Assembly (NCBI RefSeq): GCF_003332305.1 | Contig: NZ_QOIO01000007.1 | Location: 1-64,000, forward strand | Source of the DNA: Microvirga aerophila | GTDB lineage: Bacteria > Pseudomonadota > Alphaproteobacteria > Rhizobiales > Beijerinckiaceae | Direction: 5' to 3' | Length of the DNA stretch: 64,000 nucleotides | Part shown: one piece after another, positions 18,814 through 27,325 of the stretch | How the letters are laid out: the number at the start of each line of letters is the position of its first letter | How positions within the stretch are numbered: the stretch's first letter is position 1 | Position numbers and translations under genes: made by a program | The notes under the pieces: generated by a model | What the model saw: only the letters and a program-made list of their open reading frames with translations | What the model was told of the DNA's origin: nothing | Database searches by the model: none

Positions 18814-19589
18814 TGGAGCTTCATGTGCGTCCTCTTCTGCAGATTCAGACATTGCACAAGCGATTCCATGATGTCGAGGTCCTCAAGGGTGTCAACCTGG
18901 AGGTCCGCGAGCGGGAAGTTGTATCAATCATTGGATCGAGCGGGTCTGGCAAGACTACCCTATTGCGGTGCGTGAACCTGCTGGAGGAGTTCGACAGCGG
19001 CCAGATTCTGCTCGACGGAGAATCGATCGGCTACCGCATTGGTGGCGACCGCCGCCGCCGGTTGTCCGATCGGGCGTTGTCACGACAAAGATCCATGACC
19101 GGCATGGTCTTCCAGAGTTTCAACCTCTTTCCGCACCTGACAGCCGCCGGAAACATCATGCTCGGTTTGAGAAAGGTGCGTCGTCTCCCGAAGGACGAGG
19201 CGCGATCCATCGCTGAGAAGTGGCTTGGCCGTGTCGGTCTCTCTCAGCGTGCTGATCATTACCCGAGCCAATTGTCCGGGGGGCAGCAGCAGCGCGTTGC
19301 CATTGCCCGCGCGTTGGCGATGAACCCAAAGCTTGTCCTGCTTGACGAAATTACCTCGGCACTGGACCCGGAACTGGTTCAGGAGGTCCTTCTCACGGTC
19401 AAGAGTCTCGCAGAGGAAGGATCCACACTTTTGATCGTCACCCATGAGATGCGGTTTGCGCGCGATGTCTCGCACCGAGTTGTGTTTATGGAGCAGGGAC
19501 AGATCGCAGAGCAGGGACCTCCGGCGGAGATCTTTGGTAATCCCAAGAGTCCCCGCCTGGCAGAGTTTCTGCGCAGTGCGCGTAGCTGA
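18813..19589 (+). CDS. Amino acid ABC transporter ATPase, GlnQ/HisP type
   Basis: 258 residues. Walker [17 protein letters not shown]-loop [13 protein letters not shown], signature [16 protein letters not shown], Walker [16 protein letters not shown]-loop IVTHEM. The usual Pro after the catalytic Glu (DEPTSALDP) is Ile here, a tolerated variant. Energises the importer made of the two preceding permeases. Confidence 0.93.
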   Translation: MELHVRPLLQIQTLHKRFHDVEVLKGVNLEVREREVVSIIGSSGSGKTTLLRCVNLLEEFDSGQILLDGESIGYRIGGDRRRRLSDRALSRQRSMTGMVFQSFNLFPHLTAAGNIMLGLRKVRRLPKDEARSIAEKWLGRVGLSQRADHYPSQLSGGQQQRVAIARALAMNPKLVLLDEITSALDPELVQEVLLTVKSLAEEGSTLLIVTHEMRFARDVSHRVVFMEQGQIAEQGPPAEIFGNPKSPRLAEFLRSARS

Positions 19590-19631
19590 TCCGTCGAAGG
19601 CAATGTCTAGAAATTTGAGGAGGCACCATTC

Positions 19632-20093
19632 ATGACCCCTGAAGAGAAGCTCACATCACTCGGTCTCGTGCTGCCGGAGGTTCCGGTGCCCGTAGCGAAT
19701 TATGTGCCCTATCGCTGGGCCGGAAATCTGCTGTATCTCTCGGGTCAGGGGCCCAAGCGCACAGACGGCACCTATCGTCCGGGTCGCCTAGGGCGCAATG
19801 CAACCATTGAAGAGGCCTATGAGGAGGCCCGCCTGACAGGGCTTAACCTGCTGGCGGTCGCAAAATCGGCTTTGGGTGAGCTCAGTCGCATCGAAGCCGT
19901 GATCAAGCTGCTCGGAATGGTCAATGCCGAACCGGACTTCTCCGATCACCCCAAGGTCATCAACGGCTGCTCAGATCTGCTGGTCGAGGTGCTGGGTGAT
20001 GCTGGGCGGCACGCCCGCTCGGCGGTCGGCATGGGCTCGCTGCCCAATCGCATGACCGTTGAAATCGAAGCCATCCTTCTCGTCCGCGACTGA
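19632..20093 (+). CDS. RidA (YjgF/YER057c) family protein
   Basis: 153 residues, the longer RidA subgroup starting LPEVPVPVANYVPYRWAG and LLYLSGQGP. Family members hydrolyse reactive enamine/imine intermediates made by PLP enzymes acting on Ser or Thr, or take part in catabolic pathways. Strong RBS (GAGGAGG) upstream. It follows the importer by 42 bases and is probably in the same operon. A link to the PLP-dependent D-amino-acid enzyme at 7316 is attractive but inferred. Confidence 0.9.
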   Translation: MTPEEKLTSLGLVLPEVPVPVANYVPYRWAGNLLYLSGQGPKRTDGTYRPGRLGRNATIEEAYEEARLTGLNLLAVAKSALGELSRIEAVIKLLGMVNAEPDFSDHPKVINGCSDLLVEVLGDAGRHARSAVGMGSLPNRMTVEIEAILLVRD

Positions 20094-20105
20094 ACGAAGA
20101 GAAGC

Positions 20106-20978
20106 AGGCGGACGCTCGGTGAAGTGGTTGTGCTGGAGACGGTCCTCGCCGGCGGTCTCTGGCGCTCCCAGGCAGATCTGAGCCAGCTAGAAAATGCAAT
20201 CCTCAATCTGGCAGTGAACGCCCGCGATGCATGCTGGATAGCGGCAAACTCACCATCGAAACCGCTAAGCCTGTCTGGACGAGGCCTATGTCGAGGTATT
20301 GGCCGAGCCGGTCCTAGCCGGGCAGCATGTGCTCGTGGTCGTCTCAGACACCGGAACCGGAATGGACAAGGCCACGATGGAGAAGGTGTTCGAGCCGTTC
20401 TTCACCGCCAAGGAAGCTGGCAAGGGAACATGGCTGGGACTGAGCCAGGTGTACGGCTTCGTTCGTCAGTCCAATGGGCATATCCGGATCTACAGCGAAC
20501 TGGGCGAAGGTACGACGATCAAGATCTATCTGACCCGCCTGATCGGCTCTGATGGAGAACCTGCTGAGATGCCGGCAAAGAGCTCCGCAATGCTGAGAGG
20601 CGCGGGCGAGACCATTCTGGTTGTGAAGACGAGCCCGATCTATGAACGTACACCACCGAGGCCCTGCGGGATCTCGGATAGCGTGTCCTCGAGGCTGGCG
20701 ACGCTCGCGAGGCGCTGGAGATATTTGAGCGGCATCCGGAGATCGAACTCCTTCCTACTGATGTCGTTCTGACCGGAGAAATGAATGGGCGTGCCCTTTC
20801 GGATGAGGTTTGCCGGCGCAGGCCAGAGGTGCCAGTTCTGTTCACCACGGGCTATACCTCGAACGCCAATGTCCACCATAGTCGCCTCGACCCTGGAATG
20901 CATCTGATCGGGAAGCCCTTCACCTATGCCGAACTAGCCTACAAGGTTAGGCGCATGCTCGATGGAGATCAGTGCTAA
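20106..20978 (+). pseudogene. Decayed hybrid histidine kinase (ATPase domain and receiver remnants)
   Basis: Three frames carry consecutive pieces of one kinase. Near 20106-20230 is RRTLGEVVVLETVLAGGLW with LENAILNLAVNARDA (N box). A shift leads to 20299-20560 with VVVSDTGTGMDKATMEKVFE, PFFTAKEAGKGTWLGLSQV (G boxes) and GTTIKIYLTR. A second shift leads to 20781-20978, the end of a receiver domain (RRPEVPVLFTTGYTSNA, LIGKPFTYAELAYKVRRML). The dimerisation domain with the phospho-His and the receiver Asp are absent. It starts 13 bases after the RidA stop. Non-functional. Confidence 0.85.
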
Positions 20979-21240
20979 TCGCCTCTGGTCTTTGAGCGAA
21001 TGTCCTGAAATTGCACGCCTGAGACCTAAGCTCGAAGGCAGCAATCCTCATCGAACCGGACGTTCTGAAAACGCACTGAATCTCGGTTTGTGACCCATCG
21101 CAAACCTTCAAGAAGTGTAAGTTCCGTGGTTCTGATCCTTCGCAACTGGCACGCTTCAGTTGTGGAGCCTCATGCCCGTATTGTCCGAGAATATCCTCGC
21201 TTGGGCGAATTCCGCCCTGCTGTTGTAAGCTTCTTTCTAG
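20979..21240. other. Non-coding gap with no identifiable content
   Basis: 262 bases between the kinase remnant and the IS5 fragment. No gene, tRNA or clear repeat is seen. Confidence 0.5.
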
Positions 21241-21602
21241 AGGCTGTTATGGACCCGGCTTGAGGTCATCGCCGTTGAGGCGAGATGACCTCTGCTCGCA
21301 AACCTTACCCCTCTGATGTGTCTGATGAGGAATGGGCGCTGGTGGCGCCCTATCTGACGCTTCTGCCCGAAGACGCCAGCCAGAGAGAGCGCTCCCTGCG
21401 CGAGGTGTTCAACGGCCTGCGCTACATCATCAAGACGGGTGCGCCCTGGCGCTGGATGCCCAACGACCTGCCGCCCAGGGCCGCCGTCTACCAGCAGGCG
21501 CAGCGCTGGCTGAAGGCGGGTTGCTTCGAGGGAGCTGGCGCACGACCTTCGCGCGGTCCTGCGTTTGGCCGCTGGGCGGGATGAGGAGCCCTCGGCTGCT
21601 AC
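21241..21602 (+). mobile_element. IS5-family element fragment, transposase N-terminus, frameshifted
   Basis: From ATG 21285 the frame encodes the N-terminal DUF4096 region of an IS5-type transposase (PYPSDVSDEEWALVAPYL, LREVFNGLRYIIKTGAPWRW, MPNDLPPRAAVYQQAQRWL). At GCFEG the frame shifts: another frame continues ELAHDLRAVLRLAAGRDE EPSAAT up to about 21600, where sequence of an opposite-strand IS6 transposase begins. The DDE catalytic domain is missing. The left end is probably near GAGGCTGTTATGG at 21241; no right end is present. Dead element. Confidence 0.82.
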
Positions 21603-22020
21603 CTTACGCAGGAACCGCTTTGCAGCAGCCAAGTTGCGGCGTTCGCTGAACCAGAACTCAACCGTGTCGCCATGGCTGTCGATTGCGCGGTAGAGATACA
21701 TCCACCGCCCGCGGACTTTGATATAGGTCTCGTCCACGTGCCATCTCCGGCTGACGGCTCGCTTGCGCCGGTTGAACTGCTCGAGCAGCATCGGGGCGTA
21801 GTGGATCGTCCAGCGATGGATGGTGGCATGATCCACTGTCACGCCTCGTTCGGCCATCATCTCTTCCAGATTGCGCAGGCTCAGGCCATAGGCCAGGTAC
21901 CACCGCACGCACAGAAGGATCACTGAGCGATCGAAATGACGGCCTTTGAACACAACGCACCTCCGGAGCTTCTCGGAGGCGTAGGCCAAACTCAGTTACC
22001 GGACGGTTTGCGACAGTTCC
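21600..22020 (-). mobile_element. IS6-family element fragment, N-terminal half of transposase
   Basis: On the minus strand from about 21989 to 21600 the frame encodes the first 130 residues of an IS6 transposase distinct from the two intact copies in the window (GRHFDRSVILLCVRWYLAYG, WHVDETYIKVRGRWMYLYRA, ERRNLAAAKRFLRKV). The first catalytic Asp is present; the second Asp and the Glu are lost where the IS5 fragment joins. The element's left end, read inward, is GGAACTGTCGCAAACC near 22020. The remaining 120 codons of the long open frame are IS5 sequence read backwards. Confidence 0.83.
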
Positions 22021-22517
22021 CCCGAAGATGGAGCGTGAAGCTACAGCCTGCAAATTGAGAGCAACAGAAAGGCTTCCTCACTGTGTTGGCCGGAGTGAGG
22101 AGGCCCTGCGGTTTATGAGAGCTTGAAGGCCTGACGCGGCTCTCGGCAGGGCAAAAGCTCGGGCTCGAAGTAGTTTCAGCCAGATCGAACAAAAATGGTG
22201 CCCTCCGCTCTCCCGGATAGGGAGGGAAGTAGCGGGACCGTTTCTGTTCCAGAGGAAGACGAACGGTGATACTGGCCACTGCAAAGCTTGAGGCGGATTA
22301 TGAAGAATGCCCAGGAACGGCTTGAAGCAGGCCGTATCTCGTGCCCCCGCTCATCATAAGCGCGGTGGCGATTGCAAGACGGCGTCGCTTGGCTCGTGCC
22401 AGAGCGATATCTCAGCACATCGGACAACTGAGCGAAAACGGCGGCTGCGGTCGTACATGATCTCTCAACACTTTTGCTTAAAGCTGAGTAATCCGCCAGC
22501 CCTGAGGGACTTTGGCA
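22021..22517. other. Long non-coding stretch before the transglycosylase gene
   Basis: About 500 bases with only weak open frames on both strands and no similarity I can recognise. Possibly decayed coding sequence beside the IS fragments. Only the last bases (GAGGGACTTTGGCA, a ribosome-binding site) can be assigned. Confidence 0.5.
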
Positions 22518-23396
22518 ATGTTCAGTTTGCGTCACCTTGCGTATGCGACTGCTTTCCTATTCTTGTTCCCGAGCTCAGGTTCCGCAAAACCTGATTTTAA
22601 CGTAGCCGAGATCGACGTTGATCAACAACTGGCGTCGCTTCCATTTCCTCCCAACATCGAGCTGATCTCGACATCTGACATTCTGGAGGTTGTTTCTTCC
22701 TCCCGTGTCCTGCGGGCTCGAACCGCGCATCTACCTGCGATCGTGGAGGAGGCTGCAGTTCAAGGGGTGCCGCCGGCCCTGGTTGACGCGGTGGTGCGGA
22801 TCGAGAGCCGGTACGATCCTACCGCTGTTGGCCGCGTCGGCGAGATCGGCCTCATGCAGGTGCGACCGAAGACTGCGGCGCTGCTGGGCTTTCGGGGCTT
22901 ACCGGCCGACCTGACGGAGCCTCGGACCAACCTGCGCTTTGGCGTGGGTTATCTGGCCAAAGCGTGGCGGTTGGCCGGTGGCGACCTCTGTCGCGCTCTG
23001 ATGAAGTACCGCGCCGGCCATCGATCCGAAACGATGAGTGCCCTCAGCGTCGAATACTGCCGACGGGCATGGCTGCACCTTGCCGCTGTCAGGACCGAGC
23101 TCGGCACCCCAACAGAGGCCCTTGCGACCCCATCGATCCGCACGCCAAAACATGCCGCTCAGTTCAGTCGCACCGTGAACCGTACCGCCACGACCGCCTT
23201 TCAGCGCCGGCATCGTATCAGCCTCAACAAGCGGGGGCGCGGTGTTGCCGTGGCCAACATAGCTCGGATCACAACCGCTCGAGTCCGAATGGCAACACCC
23301 GGGAAACACCGCACGATACGGCTTGCTGACCAAGCCTCTCCCCAGCCCCTCAAACGCCAACCGAGAGCATCGAGAACTTGGATTGCATTCCGCTAA
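22518..23396 (+). CDS. Lytic transglycosylase (SLT domain) family protein
   Basis: 292 residues from ATG 22518 (GAGGG upstream). A signal peptide (HLAYATAFLFLFPSSGSA) precedes the SLT lysozyme-like domain at about 75-180: catalytic Glu in VVRIESRYDPTAVG, then EIGLMQVRPKTAALLGF, TNLRFGVGYLAKAW and the last part CRALMKYRAGH. The C-terminal 100 residues are basic, Arg/Thr rich and low in similarity (about 30% of the protein). Cleaves peptidoglycan glycan strands in the periplasm. Stands alone among remnants; intact. Confidence 0.88.
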   Translation: MFSLRHLAYATAFLFLFPSSGSAKPDFNVAEIDVDQQLASLPFPPNIELISTSDILEVVSSSRVLRARTAHLPAIVEEAAVQGVPPALVDAVVRIESRYDPTAVGRVGEIGLMQVRPKTAALLGFRGLPADLTEPRTNLRFGVGYLAKAWRLAGGDLCRALMKYRAGHRSETMSALSVEYCRRAWLHLAAVRTELGTPTEALATPSIRTPKHAAQFSRTVNRTATTAFQRRHRISLNKRGRGVAVANIARITTARVRMATPGKHRTIRLADQASPQPLKRQPRASRTWIAFR

Positions 23397-23530
23397 GCTA
23401 GCCGAATGCTCAGCCATGGCATCAAGTCCGGGAACGCAACCTTGAGCGTGCATATCTGTTGACCTGACGAGGTCTCTGACAGGAGAGCCCCCATGACCCG
23501 GCCGAGGATTTGCCGCGAGCGTTCGTCGCA

Positions 23531-24832
23531 ATGAGTATAATCGACCGTCGTTTGAATCCGGGCGGCAAGAGTCTGTCCAATCGCCAGCGATTTCTGCGCC
23601 GGGCCAAGGCTCTTGTGCAACGTGCCGTGCGGGATGGCTCCAGTGAGCGGGGCATCAGCGACCTGGAGCAAAGCGGCGAGATCGCCATTCCAGCCGAAGG
23701 AGTGCGCGAGCCGCGGTTTCGGCGCGCGGCAACAGGTGGGGTGCGAGACCACGTTCTGCCTGGAAACAGACGGTTTGTCGAAGGCGACACGATCGAACGT
23801 GGGTCGGGCGGCCCAGAAGGCTCGCCTTCGGCAGGGAGCGATAGCGGAGGAGAGGACGAGTTTCGCTTCGTCCTCAGCCGTGAGGAGTTCCTCGACCTTT
23901 TCCTTGAGGATCTCGAGCTTCCGGATCTCGCCAAGCGGCGCCTCGCGACGTCGGAGGCACAGGGCTTCAGACGGGCAGGCTACTCCGCCACGGGCTCCCC
24001 GGTGAACCTTGCCCTGCTGCGCACGATGCGCCATGCGCTGGCCCGGCGCATTGCCATGAAGCGCCCCAAGAGGCGTGACCTGGTGCAACTCGAACAGGAG
24101 ATCCGGCTTCTTGAGCATCAGGGCGGATCTAACAACCGGCTGGCCCTGCTGCGGGAAGAACTGACGCAATTGCAGCAGCGCACGCGCAGGATCCCTTATG
24201 TCGACCCGGTGGATCTGCGCTATCGCCGGTTGGAGCCGGCCCCAAGACCCATCGCTCAAGCCGTCATGTTCTGCTTGATGGATGTATCTGGCTCCATGTC
24301 CGAACACATGAAGGACCTGGCCAAACGCTTCTACATGCTGCTCTATATCTTCCTGACGCGACGGTATCAGCACGTGGAGATCGTCTTCATCCGCCACACG
24401 CATGAAGCCAAAGAGGTGGATGAGCAGACCTTCTTCCACAGCCCTGAGACGGGCGGCACGGTGGTGTCGTCCGCCCTGCTTGAGATGCAGCGGATCGTGG
24501 CGGAGCGGTATTCGCTGCAGGACTGGAACATCTACGCGGCTCAGGCATCGGATGGGGACAATTCTCCAGACGACAACAGCGCCTGCGCTGCCCTTTTGAC
24601 CGACGCTATCCTGCCCCTGTGCCAGTACTTCGCTTACCTTGAGGTTGGGACTGAGGAGAACAGAGCGCCGGCTGGCTTCATCAAGCACCGGTCCGCCCTC
24701 TGGCAGACTTACGGGCCGTTGCGGGATCAGGGTGCCCTTGCAATGCGCAGGGTCACTCATCGCCGAGAGATCTACCCCGTGTTCCGCGAGCTGTTCCGCC
24801 GCGGGGGCCTTGAGGAGGCAGGGGCGCCATGA
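23531..24832 (+). CDS. yeaH: YeaH/YhbH family protein (DUF444)
   Basis: 433 residues from ATG 23531, chosen because family members begin with xxIIDRRLNPxxKSxxNRQRF; a TTG seven codons earlier is possible. Features: GKSLSNRQRFLRRAKALVQ, a charged middle region, and a von Willebrand-like core with a MIDAS-type DxSxS motif (MDVSGSMSEHMKDLAK) and ETGGTVVSSALLEM. The protein is usually encoded between prkA and spoVR in a starvation/stress operon. Here the start of spoVR follows with an ATGA overlap but breaks off after 29 codons, and no prkA precedes it in the window. Confidence 0.88.
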   Translation: MSIIDRRLNPGGKSLSNRQRFLRRAKALVQRAVRDGSSERGISDLEQSGEIAIPAEGVREPRFRRAATGGVRDHVLPGNRRFVEGDTIERGSGGPEGSPSAGSDSGGEDEFRFVLSREEFLDLFLEDLELPDLAKRRLATSEAQGFRRAGYSATGSPVNLALLRTMRHALARRIAMKRPKRRDLVQLEQEIRLLEHQGGSNNRLALLREELTQLQQRTRRIPYVDPVDLRYRRLEPAPRPIAQAVMFCLMDVSGSMSEHMKDLAKRFYMLLYIFLTRRYQHVEIVFIRHTHEAKEVDEQTFFHSPETGGTVVSSALLEMQRIVAERYSLQDWNIYAAQASDGDNSPDDNSACAALLTDAILPLCQYFAYLEVGTEENRAPAGFIKHRSALWQTYGPLRDQGALAMRRVTHRREIYPVFRELFRRGGLEEAGAP

Positions 24833-24918
24833 GCATATCCACACATAACCGCCTCCTCTATGAAGGATCCGATTGGGACTTTGGAATGCTCCAGCGGAAG
24901 AAGGCAACCCCGTCATGA
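24829..24918 (+). pseudogene. spoVR: spoVR stump, first 29 codons only
   Basis: The ATG overlaps the yeaH stop (ATGA). The reading MSISTHNRLLYEGSDWDFGM then LQRKKATPS stop matches the start of SpoVR proteins (GSDWDFxxLQRIY). After LQR the similarity ends abruptly. SpoVR proteins are about 500 residues, so over 90% is gone. No IS end is obvious at the break. Confidence 0.75.
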
Positions 24919-25113
24919 TCGGAAGTGGGCTGATGGCCTGCACCCCGACGAAGAGGGCTGAGATGATGCTGTTAGGCATCGTTAACTTGAGCCCGCAAGG
25001 GCTGTCTGGGGTCAAGATCCTACAGCCTTAGCGATCCAAAACCGGTATCGTGCCGTGGTCCGAAAACTCAGGGGAGCAAAAGCTACGCCTTTAAGCTGAT
25101 GGTGCCGCTAGCA
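24919..25113. other. Non-coding gap after the spoVR stump
   Basis: 195 bases with no recognisable content. The long minus-strand frame over this area and yeaH is an antisense shadow. Confidence 0.4.
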
Positions 25114-25335
25114 TTAAGCTTGCTCTTCTGACCTTGTCGGCGCCCCGGCTGAAGCAGCTTGACCGACTGGTTGATCGCTGCGTCCTGCTTCACTGACGTT
25201 GTCGCCGCCGATTTCGCGTTCTGACTGCTTCCAGTGTTCCCGCGCACGTCCCTCTGGACAGCCTTGCTCTCTCCAGATCTCCAAGGCGCGGAGCCTGATC
25301 CTTTCCTCTCGGATTCGCTCCTCCCGATCGGGCAT
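25114..25335 (-). CDS. DUF2934 family small protein
   Basis: 73 residues from ATG 25335. The core EERIRLRALEIWREQGCPEG then RAREHWKQSEREI is the DUF2934 signature (RIRxRAYxLWExxGxPxGxxxxHWxxAE). The tail is Ser/Gly/Ala rich and probably disordered. The family is widespread in Hyphomicrobiales and of unknown function. The open frame extends far upstream but only this part is conserved. No clear RBS is seen. Confidence 0.7.
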   Translation of the reverse strand: MPDREERIREERIRLRALEIWREQGCPEGRAREHWKQSEREIGGDNVSEAGRSDQPVGQAASAGAPTRSEEQA

Positions 25336-25609
25336 CGTTGGCTCATCGCGTTGGTGATACGGGCCACAGTTTCGATACACTCGCCTGTCCTTGATAATTG
25401 CTCGAGCTGAAGGTAGTTCGGATTGCGCCGTCGACAATCCGATTGCGGCGGCGTTTTGGAGGTAGCAAGCACCTCGGAACGGTGACACGCGAACGTGCTT
25501 GTATCTGAGCTCTGCCGACCTGTCGCGAAGCCCGCCGTGGATCAGCCTCGCCCCGGGGCACCATCTGTATGATACTGTTGCTGCAGGCATACCCGGACAG
25601 GAGGCGCCC

Positions 25610-25837
25610 ATGACACGGGACGAGTTGGCGGGCAAGCTGCACCGCCTTGACCCAGGAGCAAGTCTGATCGTGGAAGGGGATGTGCTGACGCGCCTTTTCG
25701 ATGTGGTTAAGCTGTCGCAGGCCTCTCCTGAGGCCCTCAAGTCCATCTCGGATTTTGCACTTGCGCATGACTGCACGTTCTCGTTCGACCGGCAGGTTGG
25801 TGCAGCACCATGCTTCGAGAAAAACGATATCCTCTAG
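25610..25837 (+). CDS. Small hypothetical protein
   Basis: 75 residues from ATG 25610 with an excellent RBS (GGACAGGAGGCGCCC). Reads MTRDELAGKLHRLDPGASL, then IVEGDVLTRLFDV. No family recognised; composition is that of a real globular protein (mixed charged helices, no low complexity). The standalone gene lies in the remnant-rich zone. Confidence 0.6.
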   Translation: MTRDELAGKLHRLDPGASLIVEGDVLTRLFDVVKLSQASPEALKSISDFALAHDCTFSFDRQVGAAPCFEKNDIL

Positions 25838-25975
25838 GACAGGAGCAAAGAAAACAGTCGCGACGGTAAAGTTCCGACGTTGTCGAGATATTTTTATGCG
25901 CCCCATGAAGGAATAAGTCTGCCGATACCTGCGTTAGCTGATCCTGGAACAGCACCATACAGGCAGGATAATCTT

Positions 25976-26131
25976 ATGGAACGCATGCGATCTCCACAAC
26001 ATGTTCACGGTAGCACTGCAGGTCATGCGAATACTGCTTGCACTGGTCCATCGTTCCAGCGTGCATCGATCCTTTTTGTTGCCTCTCTCGGTTTATTCAT
26101 TGGAGCAAGCCTTCTGCTGGCCAGCCTGTGA
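25976..26131 (+). CDS. Putative small single-pass membrane protein
   Basis: 51 residues from ATG 25976, preceded by AGGATAATCTT (a plausible RBS). The C-terminal half is one hydrophobic helix (ASILFVASLGLFIGASLLLA). No family recognised. Could be chance; the frame also extends upstream to 25880. Confidence 0.35.
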   Translation: MERMRSPQHVHGSTAGHANTACTGPSFQRASILFVASLGLFIGASLLLASL

Positions 26132-26251
26132 TGGACCGCGCCGCGAGGTATTTCGGAACGGCACCGCCAACTTTACCAAGTAAAGGTCGTTTTCTCCTGT
26201 TTTCAGATCTTCCCCGATGGGTCCAAGCAAGTGAAAGAACGTTACTGCCGT

Positions 26252-26290
26252 ATCAGCGAGTCGTAGGTTCGAGCCCTACATCACCCACCA
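26252..26290 (+). tRNA. 3' fragment of a tRNA-Lys gene (probable attachment-site scar)
   Basis: The 39 bases from ATCAGCG to CACCCACCA contain a perfect T arm (GTAGG, loop TTCGAGC, CCTAC), a 3' acceptor strand ATCACCC and ACCA. They match, but for one base as I recall it, the 3' half of alphaproteobacterial tRNA-Lys(CTT). The 70 bases upstream do not supply GGGTGAT, a D arm or an anticodon arm, so no full cloverleaf forms. A 3' tRNA end without its 5' half is the usual trace of tyrosine-integrase insertion. No integrase gene is in this window. Confidence 0.72.
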
Positions 26291-26389
26291 ATCTTTTCAA
26301 TAATTTACCTATCGCTTGCGTCGAGCCTGCTTCCCAGAAAGCCGGATTGGGAAGCGTATGAGAAGCAAGCACTGCTAGCGAGCGATTTT

Positions 26390-27325
26390 CTAGCCTCCAG
26401 CAGCGCTAAACAGGTGCTCCCGAATTGAGCCCTCTTTCATCTCGATCGAGAAGCCCGGCCGTTGAGGCGGCATATAAGCTGCATTCCGGATCACGCAGGG
26501 ATCGACGAAGTGCTCGTGCAGGTGGTCCACATACTCGATCACCCGCTCGTCCTTGGTGCCCGACACGCACAGATAATCAATCATCGACAGGTGCTGGACA
26601 TACTCGCACAGGCCGACGCCACCCGCATGGGGCCAGACAGGCAAGTTGAACTTGGCTGCCATCACCAGCACCGCCAGTACTTCGTTCAGGCCGCCGAGCC
26701 GGCAAGCATCGATCTGCACGATGTCGATGGCGCCCCGCGTGATGAACTGCTTGAACAGGATGCGGTTCTGGCACATCTCGCCGGTTGCGACCTTCATGGG
26801 TGCAATGGCCTCACGGATCTTGCGGTGACCCTCCACATCGTCGGGACTGGTCGGCTCCTCAATAAAGTAGGGCTGGGCGAATTGCAGTTGCCTCAACCAA
26901 GCGATGGCCTGATCCACCTCCCAGACCTGGTTGGCATCGATCATCATCTTCACATCCGGACCGATCACATCGCGGCAGATGCGCAGGCGGCGCATGTCGT
27001 CCTCGACATCGCGGCCCACCTTCATCTTGATGTGCCGGAACCCAGCCGCGACTGCGTCGAAGGCAAGCCGGGCGAGCTTCTCGTCACTGTAGCCGAGCCA
27101 GCCAGCCGAGGTAGTGTAGCAGGCATAACCCTCCCGCTGCAGGATCGCCTTCCGCTCAGCCTTGCCGACCTCGGCCCGGCGGAAGAGCTCCAGCGCCTCC
27201 TCAGGCGTGATTGCATCGGTGATATAGCGAAAGTCGATCACCCGGACGAGCTCCTCAGGGCTCATGTCCGCAACCGGCGTTGTCAAATTAACTGAGAGCG
27301 GGCGCACTGAGGGAAACTCGATCAC
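26390..27325 (-). pseudogene. L-fuconate dehydratase-like enolase superfamily enzyme, N-terminus lost to an IS
   Basis: The fucD-like part runs from about 27275 (ADMSPEELVRVIDFRYITD) to 26390. The barrel keeps its active-site residues: KxK in HIKMKVG, metal ligands Asp (MMIDANQVW), Glu (FIEEPTSP) and Glu (VATGEMCQN), and His in WPHAGGVGLCEY. FucD proteins are about 430-440 residues; about 120 N-terminal residues forming the substrate-covering domain are missing because the IS6 element begins at 27276. The 311-codon frame uses a GTG inside the IS end. The product could fold as a barrel but should lack substrate specificity. Normal reaction: L-fuconate to 2-keto-3-deoxy-L-fuconate. Confidence 0.85.

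Noticed and set aside
23393..25015. 540-codon minus-strand open frame
   Set aside because: It is antisense to yeaH, which has clear family motifs. The minus-strand protein has no recognisable character and ends in non-coding DNA.
26200..26290. Complete tRNA gene at the tRNA-Lys fragment
   Set aside because: No matching 5' acceptor strand, D arm or anticodon arm could be found upstream.
26462..27295. 277-codon plus-strand frame
   Set aside because: Antisense to the fucD-like gene, which keeps its catalytic residues in the minus frame.
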